In this document: one piece after another, positions 35,278 to 43,913 of the stretch
Position numbering within the stretch: position 1 is the first letter of the stretch
Layout of the letters: the number at the start of each line of letters is the position of its first letter
Origin: Streptomyces prunicolor NBRC 13075
GTDB taxonomy: Bacteria > Actinomycetota > Actinomycetes > Streptomycetales > Streptomycetaceae
Direction: 5' to 3'
DNA length: 64,000 nt
Assembly: GCF_000367365.1 (NCBI RefSeq)
Contig: NZ_BARF01000074.1
Span: 62,001-126,000 of the forward strand
Notes under the pieces: generated by a model
What the model was told of the DNA's origin: nothing
The model's database searches: none
Seen by the model: only the letters and a program-made list of their open reading frames with translations
Made by a program: the position numbers and the translations under genes

Positions 35278-36228
35278 ATGATCCCTGACTCCTCTTCCGA
35301 CACTCCCGACCCTTCTGTTTCTCTTACCTCTGCCAGCTCGCCCGATGTGCGCCTGGACCGCGCCCTGGCGAGCTTGCGTGGACTCGCCGTGGGCGACGCG
35401 CTGGGCTCACAGTTCTTCGTCCCCGTTAACTACCCGCTGCTCAAGCGCCGCGAACTACCCCCAGGGCCTTGGCAGTGGACGGACGACACAGAGATGGCCT
35501 GCTCCGTAGTAGCCGTCCTGGCAGCTCACCACCGCATCGACCAGGACGCCCTGGCGCACTCCTTCGCGGAACACCACGACTTCGACCGCGGCTACGGCCC
35601 CGCCGTCAACCGGCTGTTGCGCCTCGTCCGCGAGGGCGGCGACTGGCGTGAACTGTCCGCCGCGCTCTTCAACGGACAGGGGTCATGGGGCAACGGCGCG
35701 GCGATGCGCATCGCACCCCTGGGCGCCTGGTACGCGGACGACCCCGAACAGGCGACCCACCAGGCGGAGATCTCCGCCTACCCGACGCACCAGCACCGTG
35801 AGGCCGTGGTCGGTGCCATGGCCGTCGCCGCGGCCGCCGCGCTGGCCGCGGCCCCCGGTGGTCCGCCCGGCCCCGGAGAACTCCTCGACGGCGTCATCGC
35901 ACTCGTACCGAAGAGCGCCGTCGGAGCGGGCCTGCGGCGCGCCCGGGACATGCTCGACTACGCCGATCCGGGCACCGTCGCGGCCGTACTGGGCTGTGGA
36001 CGCCGTACGTCCGCTCACGACACGGTCCCCTTCGCGCTCTGGTCGGCGGCGCGCGGCCTCGGCGACTACGAGGGGGCGTTCTGGGCCACCTCCCAGGTCG
36101 GCGGGGATGTGGACACCAACTGCGCCATCGTGGGCGGTGTGATCGCCGGTGGGAAGGCGGGGACGCCGCCCGCCGGGTGGGTGGGGCAGACGGAGGCGCT
36201 GCCGGGCTGGGTTCCGACGTCCGTCTGA
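35278..36228 (+). CDS. ADP-ribosylglycohydrolase-like protein
   Basis: A 316-residue protein of the DraG/ARH fold, which removes ADP-ribose from proteins or small molecules using a binuclear magnesium site. Seen: LRGLAVGDALGSQF, WTDDTEMAC (metal-binding TDDTE), GSWGNGAAMRIAPLG and GGDVDTNCAIVGGVIAG (the second metal aspartates). An N-terminal 25-residue Ser/Asp/Pro-rich stretch precedes the domain. It follows the phosphatase gene closely. Confidence 0.85.
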   Translation: MIPDSSSDTPDPSVSLTSASSPDVRLDRALASLRGLAVGDALGSQFFVPVNYPLLKRRELPPGPWQWTDDTEMACSVVAVLAAHHRIDQDALAHSFAEHHDFDRGYGPAVNRLLRLVREGGDWRELSAALFNGQGSWGNGAAMRIAPLGAWYADDPEQATHQAEISAYPTHQHREAVVGAMAVAAAAALAAAPGGPPGPGELLDGVIALVPKSAVGAGLRRARDMLDYADPGTVAAVLGCGRRTSAHDTVPFALWSAARGLGDYEGAFWATSQVGGDVDTNCAIVGGVIAGGKAGTPPAGWVGQTEALPGWVPTSV

Positions 36229-36441
36229 CGTCTTCGACTGCTCACCCGGGCGGTACCGCCCGCACGCGCTGAAACTCTCTGTGCTTGCCGGGAACTCTCC
36301 GTGACCGACCGGCCGTTGTCCTGGTAGCTGCTGTGTGGCACATGAGTCCGCACGGGCAGACAGGACACGACAGTTGCAGGGGGGCGAGGTATGAGGATTT
36401 CGTCGGCGACTCTCGGCCGGGCCCTGATCGGGCCCGGCCGG

Positions 36442-37989
36442 TCAGCCGATCCCCGGACCCGCCGTGCCCGCGAGGGCCTCGAGGTCGCTCTTGCGGACCC
36501 GGATCACCAACCAGGCGGTGACCAGGGCGAGTACGGCCATCGCGGCGGCCGGGATGAAGGCCGTCGAGATTCCGTGCGCGAGCACCTCGTGCCCCCACGG
36601 CGCCGGCAGTTGGTGCGTCTTGGAGAAGGTCTCCTTCTGCTCCGCCGATCCGTCGGCCAGGAACTTCGGCAGCTGCTTCTTCGCCTCGTCCTTGCCGGCC
36701 GAGCCGAACACCGTCGTGAGGATGGACAGACCGAGCGAACCGCCCACCTGCTGCATGGTGTTGAGCAGCGCGGACGCCGCGCCCGCCTCGTGCTGGGCGA
36801 CACCGGAGACGGCGGTTACCGTCAGCGTGACGAAGTTCAGACCCATCCCGAAGCCGAACACCAGCATCGGGCCGAGCACCCCACCGGCGTACGAACTGTC
36901 CGAGCTGATCAGGGTCTGCCAGGTCAGCCCGATGACCGCGAGAGCCGAGCCGACGAGCATGAACGGCCGTGGCCCGAACGTCGGCAGGAACCGTTGGGAC
37001 AGTCCCGCGCCGGCCGCGATCACGACGGTCACCGGCAGGAAGGCGAGACCGGCCTGGATCGGGGTGTACCCCAGCACGTTCTGCACGAAGAGCACGATGT
37101 AGAAGAACATGCCGAACATCGCGGCGGCCAGGCTCAGCATGATCACGTAGGTGCCCGAGCGATTGCGGTCGGCGAACATCCTGAGCGGGGTGATCGGTTC
37201 CTTCGCCCGGTTCTCGGTGATCACGAAGGCCAGCAGCAGGACGGCGGCCGCGGCGAAGGATCCGATGGTCAGGCTGTCGCGCCAACCCTGGTCCGCCGCG
37301 CGGATGAAGCCGTACACGAGCGACGCCATGCCCGCCGTCGAGGTCAGCGCGCCCGTGATGTCGAAGCGGCCGGTGTGCCGTTCGGACTCGCTGATGTACA
37401 GCGGCGTGAGGACGGCGATCAGCAGGCCGATCGGCAGGTTGACGAAGAACACCCAGCGCCAGTCGAGCCACTCGGTGAGCATGCCGCCCGCGAGCAGGCC
37501 GATCGCGCCACCGCCCGCCGAGACCGCGGCGAAGACTCCGAACGCCCTGTTCCGCTCCGGGCCTTCGGGGAACGTGGTGGTGATGAGCGCCAGCGAGGTG
37601 GGCGACGCGATCGCGCCACCCACGCCCTGCAGGACGCGTGCGGCCAGCAACTGCCAGGGCTCCTGGGCGAGGCCGCCGAGCAGCGACGCGAAGGTGAAGA
37701 GCAGGATGCCGGTCATGAACACCCGGCGTCGGCCGAGGATGTCGCCGGCCCGGCCGCCGAGAAGCAGCAGGCCGCCAAAGGTCAGCGTGTAGGCGCTGAC
37801 GACCCATGTGAGGTCGGTGGTGCTGAAGCTGAGCGCGGCTTGAATGTGCGGAAGGGCGATGTTCACAATCGTCGCGTCGAGTACGACCATGAGTTGGCAG
37901 GCCGCGATGACCGCGAGTGCGATGCCGGGATGTCCCTCCCGGCGGGCCGCTCCTGGTTTTGGGTCCTTCATCAACTGAGAGGTTGTCAC
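36442..37989 (-). CDS. MFS drug efflux transporter (EmrB/QacA, DHA2)
   Basis: A 515-residue, 14-helix transporter of the drug:proton antiporter type. Marks include VVLDATIVNIALPHIQAAL in helix 1, LLLLGGRAGDILGRRRVF in the first loop and ARVLQGVGGAIASP. It is divergent from the tetR gene, and two perfect palindromes lie between them, so it is very likely repressed by that regulator. GTG 37989 is used; ATG 37971 is an alternative. Confidence 0.9.
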   Translation of the reverse strand: MTTSQLMKDPKPGAARREGHPGIALAVIAACQLMVVLDATIVNIALPHIQAALSFSTTDLTWVVSAYTLTFGGLLLLGGRAGDILGRRRVFMTGILLFTFASLLGGLAQEPWQLLAARVLQGVGGAIASPTSLALITTTFPEGPERNRAFGVFAAVSAGGGAIGLLAGGMLTEWLDWRWVFFVNLPIGLLIAVLTPLYISESERHTGRFDITGALTSTAGMASLVYGFIRAADQGWRDSLTIGSFAAAAVLLLAFVITENRAKEPITPLRMFADRNRSGTYVIMLSLAAAMFGMFFYIVLFVQNVLGYTPIQAGLAFLPVTVVIAAGAGLSQRFLPTFGPRPFMLVGSALAVIGLTWQTLISSDSSYAGGVLGPMLVFGFGMGLNFVTLTVTAVSGVAQHEAGAASALLNTMQQVGGSLGLSILTTVFGSAGKDEAKKQLPKFLADGSAEQKETFSKTHQLPAPWGHEVLAHGISTAFIPAAAMAVLALVTAWLVIRVRKSDLEALAGTAGPGIG

Positions 37990-38012
37990 TATGGGTCCCC
38001 CACAAGTGTGTT

Positions 38013-38032
38013 AGTGAACGCTCGCGTTCACT
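38013..38032. promoter_or_regulatory. TetR operator candidate 1
   Basis: AGTGAACGC-TC-GCGTTCACT, a perfect palindrome 24 bp upstream of the efflux gene. Both arms are identical to the second site at 38061. Confidence 0.85.
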
Positions 38033-38060
38033 GTCGCGTCAACGGTAGTGAGTCCCCGCT

Positions 38061-38080
38061 AGTGAACGCAAGCGTTCACT
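38061..38080. promoter_or_regulatory. TetR operator candidate 2
   Basis: AGTGAACGC-AA-GCGTTCACT, a perfect palindrome 48 bp (centre to centre) from the first and about 97 bp before tetR. Confidence 0.85.
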
Positions 38081-38176
38081 TAAGCCGCTTTCGCGCGGCG
38101 CCTCCCCCGTCGCTGCCGCGTGATGTGTCCCCGTTCCCCGGAAGCCCCACTTCCACTGCTCGCTGGAGATATCTAG

Positions 38177-38800
38177 ATGGTTACCTCGGGCTGGACGGCC
38201 GCTCCCGCTCAGACGGCCTCCCTCCGCCGCCGCGGCGCCGTGCTCGAACGCGCGATCCTGGACGCCGCGTTGGAGCAACTCAGTACGGTCGGATGGAACG
38301 CCCTCACGATGGAGGGCGTCGCCGCCGGTGCTCAGACGGGCAAGGCCGCGGTCTACCGACGCTGGTCCTCCAAGGAGGACCTGGTCGCGGACGCGCTGCA
38401 GGCTGGACTGCCACGTCTGGAGGAGGCGCCCGATCTCGGGAACGTGCGTGAGGATCTGCTGGCGTTGTGCGTGCAGGCGCGCGACGCGATGTACTCGCGC
38501 CCCGGATACGCCTTGCGCTCGGTGATTCACGAATGCGACACGGCGCAGGCGGAGCGCTTCCACGGCGTGATCTTCGAAGGGGTCGTGGAACCGGTGATCC
38601 GCCTGCTCGGCGAGGTGGTCAACCGCGGAATAGGGCGAGGCGAGGTCCGCTCCGACGCCTCCAACGGCTATGTGCTGGACGCCATTCCGGCGATGATGAT
38701 GTACCGCTCGAAGATGTGCGGCAGCGAATGGACCGACGGCGACATCGAGGAAATGCTCGACCAGTTGATGCTTCCGCTGCTCCGGCCCGGCGGTGCGTGA
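38177..38800 (+). CDS. TetR-family repressor of the adjacent efflux pump
   Basis: A 207-residue TetR-type regulator. The helix-turn-helix is AILDAALEQLSTVGWNALTMEGVAAGAQTGKAAVYRRWSSKEDLV, split over residues 25-70; the C-terminal ligand domain ends with DIEEMLDQLMLPLLRP. It starts at ATG behind GGAGAT. Divergent orientation with the MFS gene and the paired palindromes support local control; the inducer is unknown. Confidence 0.9.
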   Translation: MVTSGWTAAPAQTASLRRRGAVLERAILDAALEQLSTVGWNALTMEGVAAGAQTGKAAVYRRWSSKEDLVADALQAGLPRLEEAPDLGNVREDLLALCVQARDAMYSRPGYALRSVIHECDTAQAERFHGVIFEGVVEPVIRLLGEVVNRGIGRGEVRSDASNGYVLDAIPAMMMYRSKMCGSEWTDGDIEEMLDQLMLPLLRPGGA

Positions 38801-38882
38801 AGCCGGCTCGGCACGGACTCGCGGGGGCCTCGGGGAACCCGGGTGTCGCAGGGGGTTCCGGGCGGCGTAGGCTGAGCGCGCC

Positions 38883-39584
38883 ATGCCGTACGAACCACCT
38901 ACTCATGCCGTCGAGCGCTCACTCCGCGCCACGACCGGGGCCAAGGTCATTGCCGGCGTCGACGAGGTGGGGCGCGGCGCGTGGGCCGGCCCCGTCACCG
39001 TCTGCGCGGCGGTCACCGGACTGCGCCGACCCCCCGAAGGCCTCACCGACTCCAAGCTCATCGCGGTCAGACGACGCACCGAACTCGCCGAAGAACTCCG
39101 CAAGTGGGTCACGGCGTACGCCTTGGGGCATGCCTCCCACGAAGAGATCGACGACCTGGGGATGACGGCCGCGCTGCGGCTCGCCGCGGTGCGTGCTCTG
39201 GAGGCCTTGCCCGTTCGCCCCGACGCGGTCATCCTCGACGGGAAGCACGATTACCTCGGGGACCCCTGGCGGGTCCGTACGGTGATCAAGGGCGACCAGT
39301 CGTGCGTGGCGGTCGCGGCCGCTTCGGTGATCGCCAAGGTTCAGCGCGACAAAATGATGGCCGAACTGGGCATCGACCATGCAGACTTCGCTTTCGCGGC
39401 CAACGCCGGGTATCCCTCGCCCGTGCACAAGGCCGCACTGGAGGAGCGGGGCCCCACCCCGTACCACCGGTTGTCGTGGGCGTATCTTGATGCGCTGCCC
39501 CAGTGGCGGCACCTCAAGAAGGCCCGCAGCTGGGCGGAGGGAAGCGTTCCGAAGATCGAGGGCCAGCTCGGTTTCGACTTCTGA
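38883..39584 (+). CDS. rnhB: Ribonuclease HII
   Basis: A 233-residue nuclease that cuts RNA at RNA-DNA junctions and removes misincorporated ribonucleotides. Motifs: [16 protein letters not shown] (DE pair), [20 protein letters not shown] and [10 protein letters not shown], ending [22 protein letters not shown] short N-terminal extension is present. It lies between tetR and a conserved hypothetical gene. Confidence 0.95.
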   Translation: MPYEPPTHAVERSLRATTGAKVIAGVDEVGRGAWAGPVTVCAAVTGLRRPPEGLTDSKLIAVRRRTELAEELRKWVTAYALGHASHEEIDDLGMTAALRLAAVRALEALPVRPDAVILDGKHDYLGDPWRVRTVIKGDQSCVAVAAASVIAKVQRDKMMAELGIDHADFAFAANAGYPSPVHKAALEERGPTPYHRLSWAYLDALPQWRHLKKARSWAEGSVPKIEGQLGFDF

Positions 39585-39652
39585 CCGTTCCGCTCGCACT
39601 CATGTGCCACCCGCTGCCGCAAGCCGCACCAGCGTTTGATAAAAATCAGCCC

Positions 39653-40294
39653 ATGCCTCTCATTCCCGAGGAGCCTCAGATTCACGAGAGCGCCCAGGGT
39701 CCCAGCGCCACTCCGGCCAGCAGCCGCGTCGCGCCGACCCCCCGCCCTGTACCCGGTCCCCGCCCCGCGGCTCCGTCGCGTCCCGGTCGTCCCGGCCCCC
39801 TGCGGCCCACGGCACCGGCGCAACGTACGCCGCGCGACGTGGCCGTGGCCAAGCCCGGACCCTCGGGTCCGGCTGTTCCCGCCTCTTCCGACACCGCTGT
39901 GGCGACCCCGCAGATCCAGCTGCTCCCCGCCTCGGCCGAGGGCGCGCTGGACGCTGCCGAGGAAGCCGTGGACCTGCTCCTGGAGTCGGGCCGTGCCCCC
40001 GGTGACGTGCTGGTGATCACCACCGGCGAGCCGCACCCGTGGGCCGCCCACGAACTGTCCTTCGGAGAAGCCTCCTACTGGGCGCAGCACGACGCGCGCG
40101 ACGACGTCTTCTACGCGGACGCCGCCGTCGCGGGCCGGGCGGCGTCCCGTCCCGTCGTCGTGGTCGCCGTCAACGGAGGCACAGCCGCCGTTGCCACCAC
40201 CGTCCTGCCCCTGGCCCTCGGCCGGGCCGGCACCCTGCTGATCGTCTGCGGCGACCCACAGCAGATCAACTCGGTGCTGGGCGCGGGCGTCTGA
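39653..40294 (+). CDS. Conserved protein with P-rich start and helicase-like tail
   Basis: A 213-residue protein. The first 80 residues are Pro/Ala/Arg-rich. The rest (SAEGALDAAEEAVDLLLESGRAPGDVLVITTGEPHPWAA ... PVVVVAVNGG ... TLLIVCGDPQQI, split here) resembles the C-terminal domain of superfamily I helicases, but without the motor domain or Walker motifs. ATG 39653 is chosen over an upstream frame overlapping rnhB. Function unknown; it keeps its place beside rnhB in Streptomyces. Confidence 0.6.
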   Translation: MPLIPEEPQIHESAQGPSATPASSRVAPTPRPVPGPRPAAPSRPGRPGPLRPTAPAQRTPRDVAVAKPGPSGPAVPASSDTAVATPQIQLLPASAEGALDAAEEAVDLLLESGRAPGDVLVITTGEPHPWAAHELSFGEASYWAQHDARDDVFYADAAVAGRAASRPVVVVAVNGGTAAVATTVLPLALGRAGTLLIVCGDPQQINSVLGAGV

Positions 40295-40553
40295 GCCGTT
40301 CCGGGAACTCCCGGAAGGCTTTCGGAGCGCGACGGCGGTCAGGTGAACGCCGTCGCGGCGGTCTGTGCACGGTGACGCGTTCGGCGTGCGCGGATTTGTG
40401 GCGGGGTCGGTCAAGTGGGCCTACTGCGGCCGTACTTCATGGCCCGTGTACAGGCACCGGAGTGTGCCTGACTCGGCGTCGTAAGGACTCCGTAGTGGTG
40501 GGGCCGTACGGTCCGGGCGTGGAGCCCGGACCGGTTTCAGCGGGCCGCGACCT

Positions 40554-41189
40554 TCAGCGGGCCGCGACGCGGCGCAGGACCTCCGAGGCGGCGCCGCCGG
40601 TGCGCGGCAGCAGGGGCGGTACCTCGGACATGGCGAAAGGTTCCGGCGTGGAGTCCGCGCTGGGCCGACGGCCGCCGCGCCCCTCGCCGAGCACCTGCCA
40701 GCCGTCCCGGGTCAGCGTGATGTAGGCCCCGCAGCGCAGCCCGTGCAGGGTGCAGGCGTCACGCAGCCCCCACATCCACGCGCCGTCCTCCTCCGTCCAA
40801 CGCGCGTCGCCCTCACGGCAGTAGAGCAGCACGGCCGTGCGCACCGGGGTACGGCGGCGCAGATCGTGCGGGATGACCCGGCGCAGCTGCGCGAGCAGCG
40901 CGTTGCGGAACATCCAGCCGTCGGCCGGTGCGGGCCGTCGGACGAACGAGGCGCTCGCGAGCAGTCGCTCGTCCGGGTCGAGGACGGCCACGATCGCGGT
41001 CGCCGGTCTCAGACCGTGCCGGGAGTGCAGCCCGCTGACGACCTCACGGGGATTGCGCAGCAACGGGATTCCGGCGGCGGCCCATTCGGAGGGTTCGAGC
41101 AGACGGGCGAGAGGGTTGGCGGAAGCGGCGGACAGGTCGGCAGACGTCGACGTGGATGCCGCGGAGGACGGAGCGAATCCGAAGGTCAC
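40554..41189 (-). CDS. Conserved Streptomyces protein of unknown function
   Basis: A 211-residue protein with a Ser/Ala-rich start and then a conserved core: ATAIVAVLDPDERLLASASF, RTPVRTAVLLYCREGDARWTEEDGAWMWGL (split), CTLHGLRCGAYITLTRDGWQVL. The layout hints at a RadC/JAB-like or similar alpha-beta domain, but the metal-binding residues are not clear. It is convergent with the preceding gene and divergent from the RecQ-like gene. Confidence 0.55.
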   Translation of the reverse strand: MTFGFAPSSAASTSTSADLSAASANPLARLLEPSEWAAAGIPLLRNPREVVSGLHSRHGLRPATAIVAVLDPDERLLASASFVRRPAPADGWMFRNALLAQLRRVIPHDLRRRTPVRTAVLLYCREGDARWTEEDGAWMWGLRDACTLHGLRCGAYITLTRDGWQVLGEGRGGRRPSADSTPEPFAMSEVPPLLPRTGGAASEVLRRVAAR

Positions 41190-41560
41190 GGTCCTCCCTT
41201 CGGCTACGCGCCCACACTACGGGCGGGGTCGGATTCGGGGGAGCGCGCACCGCAGCAGAGCCCTACCGGGTCAGGGGCGAGCCGTGCGGGGAGCGGACTT
41301 CAATTCTTCCTGTCGAACTGGGATGCGGCAACGAGCAAATGGGGCCACGGCCCCTTATCTGATGTTCTGTGGCTTATATCCCTACCCAATGCGTCGCCCG
41401 GCGACGCCTGGGACGTTCGGGCACGACACTTTCGTACGCCATTGATGTGCGGGAGGTCCATAGGGAGCCGGTCGGCCCTGGTGCGGGACCAGGGTCTCCG
41501 CGCGCTTCGCCACGGCGGGGGATTGGGCCGTTGTCAGTGGCGTGCGGTTGCATGGGGGGT
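41190..41560. other. Intergenic region upstream of the RecQ-like gene
   Basis: About 370 bp between divergent genes. No gene, box or repeat is recognised. Confidence 0.5.
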
Positions 41561-43720
41561 ATGAGTAACCAGGAGCTGCGTGCCGAAGCCGACGCCATCC
41601 TCGCCGAGCTGGTCGGTGATCCGAGCGGTACGGCGCGGCTGCGCGAGGACCAGTGGCAGGCGGTGGAGGCACTGGTGGAGGAGCGCCGGCGCGCGCTGGT
41701 GGTGCAGCGCACCGGCTGGGGCAAGTCGGCGGTGTACTTCGTCGCCACCGCCCTGCTGCGTCGGCGCGGCTCCGGTCCCACTGTGATCATCTCGCCGTTG
41801 CTCGCGCTGATGCGCAACCAGGTCGAGTCCGCGGCGCGGGCCGGCATCAGGGCGCACACCATCAACTCGGCCAACCCGGAGGAGTGGGACAGCATCTACG
41901 GAGAGGTCGAACGGGGCGAGACCGACGTGCTTCTCGTGAGCCCGGAGCGGCTGAATTCCGTGGACTTCCGTGACCAGGTGCTGCCCAAGCTCGCGGCCAC
42001 GACCGGCCTGCTGGTGGTCGACGAGGCGCACTGCATCTCCGACTGGGGACACGACTTCCGCCCCGACTACCGCAGGCTGCGGGCGATGCTGACCGAACTG
42101 CCCGCCGGCGTACCGGTGCTGGCCACCACCGCGACCGCCAACGCGCGCGTGACCGCCGATGTGGCCGAGCAGTTGGGCACGGGCGCGGGCGAGGCCCTGG
42201 TGCTGCGCGGCCCGCTGGAGCGGGAGAGCCTGCGGCTGGGAGTGGTCCAACTGCCGGACGCCGCGCACCGTTTGGCCTGGCTCGCCGAGCACCTGGACGA
42301 GCTGACCGGCTCCGGGATCATCTACACCCTCACCGTGGCCGCCGCCGAGGAAGCCACCGCCTTCCTGCGCCAACGCGGCTTCAAGGTGGCCTCGTACACC
42401 GGGAAGACGGAGAACGCCGACCGCCTGCAGGCTGAAATCGACCTCCAGGAGAACCGGGTCAAGGCCCTGGTCGCCACGTCCGCGCTGGGCATGGGCTACG
42501 ACAAGCCGGACCTGGGCTTCGTGGTCCACCTCGGCTCGCCCTCCTCGCCGATCGCCTACTACCAGCAGGTGGGCCGTGCGGGGCGCGGTGTGGCCCACGC
42601 CGATGTGCTGCTCCTGCCGGGCCGCGAGGACGAGGCCATCTGGCGCTACTTCGCCGATACGGCCTTCCCGCCCGAGACGCAGGTTCGGCAGACCCTCTCG
42701 GCCCTCGCCGACGCGGGACGGCCGCTGTCCGTGCCTGCCCTGGAGACGGCGGTCGACCTACGACGCGGCCGCCTGGAGACGATGCTGAAGGTCCTGGATG
42801 TCGACGGGGCGGTCAAGCGAGTGAAGGGCGGCTGGGCGGCCACGGGCGCCGAGTGGGTGTACGACGCCGAGCGGTACACCTGGGTGGCCAAGCAGCGCGC
42901 GGCCGAGCAACAGGCCATGCGCGACTACGTGAGTACGTCACAGTGCCGGATGGAGTTCCTGCGCCAGCAGCTGGACGACGAAGGGGCGGTGCCGTGCGGC
43001 CGCTGCGACAACTGCGCGGGCGCCTGGATCGATGCCTCGGTCTCGGCGGAGACGTTGACAGGGGCGACGAAGGAACTGGACCGCCCGGGCGTGGAGGTCG
43101 AGCCGCGCCGGATGTGGCCGACCGGGATGGCCGCGCTGGGCGTCGACCTCAAGGGCCGTATCCCCGCGAAGGACCAGTGCTCCACGGGGCGTGCCCTGGG
43201 ACGGCTCTCCGACATCGGCTGGGGCAACCGGCTGCGCCCGCTGCTGGCCGACAACGCGCCCGACGGTCCGGTCCCCGACGACGTCCTGAAGGCCGCGGTG
43301 GCGGTACTCGCCGACTGGGCGCGCTCTACGGGCGGTTGGGCGCCGAATGTCGAGGACGCCTCCGCCCGCCCGGTGGGGGTCGTGGCGGTACCGTCCTTGG
43401 CCCGCCCGCAACTGGTCGGTTCCCTCGCCCAGGGCATCGCGAGCATCGGCCGCCTTCCCCTCCTGGGCACCCTGACGTACACCGGACCGGACGGCACGCA
43501 CGCGGCACGGCGCAGCAACTCCGCCCAACGCCTCAGGGCACTGTCCGACGCCTTCGCCGTCTCGGGGGAGCTGGCCGAGGCACTGGCCGCCTCGCCCGGC
43601 CCCGTCCTGCTCGTGGACGACTACACCGACTCCGGCTGGACACTCGCGGTCGCTGCCCGACTGCTCCGCCGGTCAGGCAGCGAACAGGTTCTTCCGCTGG
43701 TTCTCGCCGCGGCGGGCTGA
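41561..43720 (+). CDS. RecQ-like helicase with phosphoribosyltransferase-type C-terminus
   Basis: A 719-residue protein. The N-terminal half is a RecQ helicase: QRTGWGKSAVYF (Walker A), DEAHCISDWGHDFRPDYRRL, TATANARVTADV, ATSALGMGYDKPDLGFVVH and QQVGRAGRG, then a zinc-binding tail (CRMEFLRQQL...CGRCDNC). From about 555 it continues into a domain ending VLLVDDYTDSGWTLAVAARLLRRSG, the PRPP-binding motif of type I phosphoribosyltransferases. ATG 41561 follows a run of G. The helicase would unwind DNA in repair; the transferase-like part may bind nucleotides. Confidence 0.85.
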   Translation: MSNQELRAEADAILAELVGDPSGTARLREDQWQAVEALVEERRRALVVQRTGWGKSAVYFVATALLRRRGSGPTVIISPLLALMRNQVESAARAGIRAHTINSANPEEWDSIYGEVERGETDVLLVSPERLNSVDFRDQVLPKLAATTGLLVVDEAHCISDWGHDFRPDYRRLRAMLTELPAGVPVLATTATANARVTADVAEQLGTGAGEALVLRGPLERESLRLGVVQLPDAAHRLAWLAEHLDELTGSGIIYTLTVAAAEEATAFLRQRGFKVASYTGKTENADRLQAEIDLQENRVKALVATSALGMGYDKPDLGFVVHLGSPSSPIAYYQQVGRAGRGVAHADVLLLPGREDEAIWRYFADTAFPPETQVRQTLSALADAGRPLSVPALETAVDLRRGRLETMLKVLDVDGAVKRVKGGWAATGAEWVYDAERYTWVAKQRAAEQQAMRDYVSTSQCRMEFLRQQLDDEGAVPCGRCDNCAGAWIDASVSAETLTGATKELDRPGVEVEPRRMWPTGMAALGVDLKGRIPAKDQCSTGRALGRLSDIGWGNRLRPLLADNAPDGPVPDDVLKAAVAVLADWARSTGGWAPNVEDASARPVGVVAVPSLARPQLVGSLAQGIASIGRLPLLGTLTYTGPDGTHAARRSNSAQRLRALSDAFAVSGELAEALAASPGPVLLVDDYTDSGWTLAVAARLLRRSGSEQVLPLVLAAAG

Positions 43721-43913
43721 GGTTTCGTTACGGGGACTCTTGCCCGAGGCGTGCGGTCCGGGCAAGGGAGTGATCGCGTGATCGCCGAGGCGGTCCAGGT
43801 GTCCGGGGCGCGTGGGCCGAGTTGGTTCCGTGCCGAACCCCATGTGGCGTGTCCCTGACCGGACTTATCCACAGGCTCAAGCGGAACATCGCGATTCGCG
43901 AGATCGTCAAGGC

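Noticed and set aside
36391-38451. A plus-strand frame of about 690 codons over the efflux gene and tetR
   Set aside because: It is antisense to a 14-helix transporter and consists of charged low-complexity sequence.
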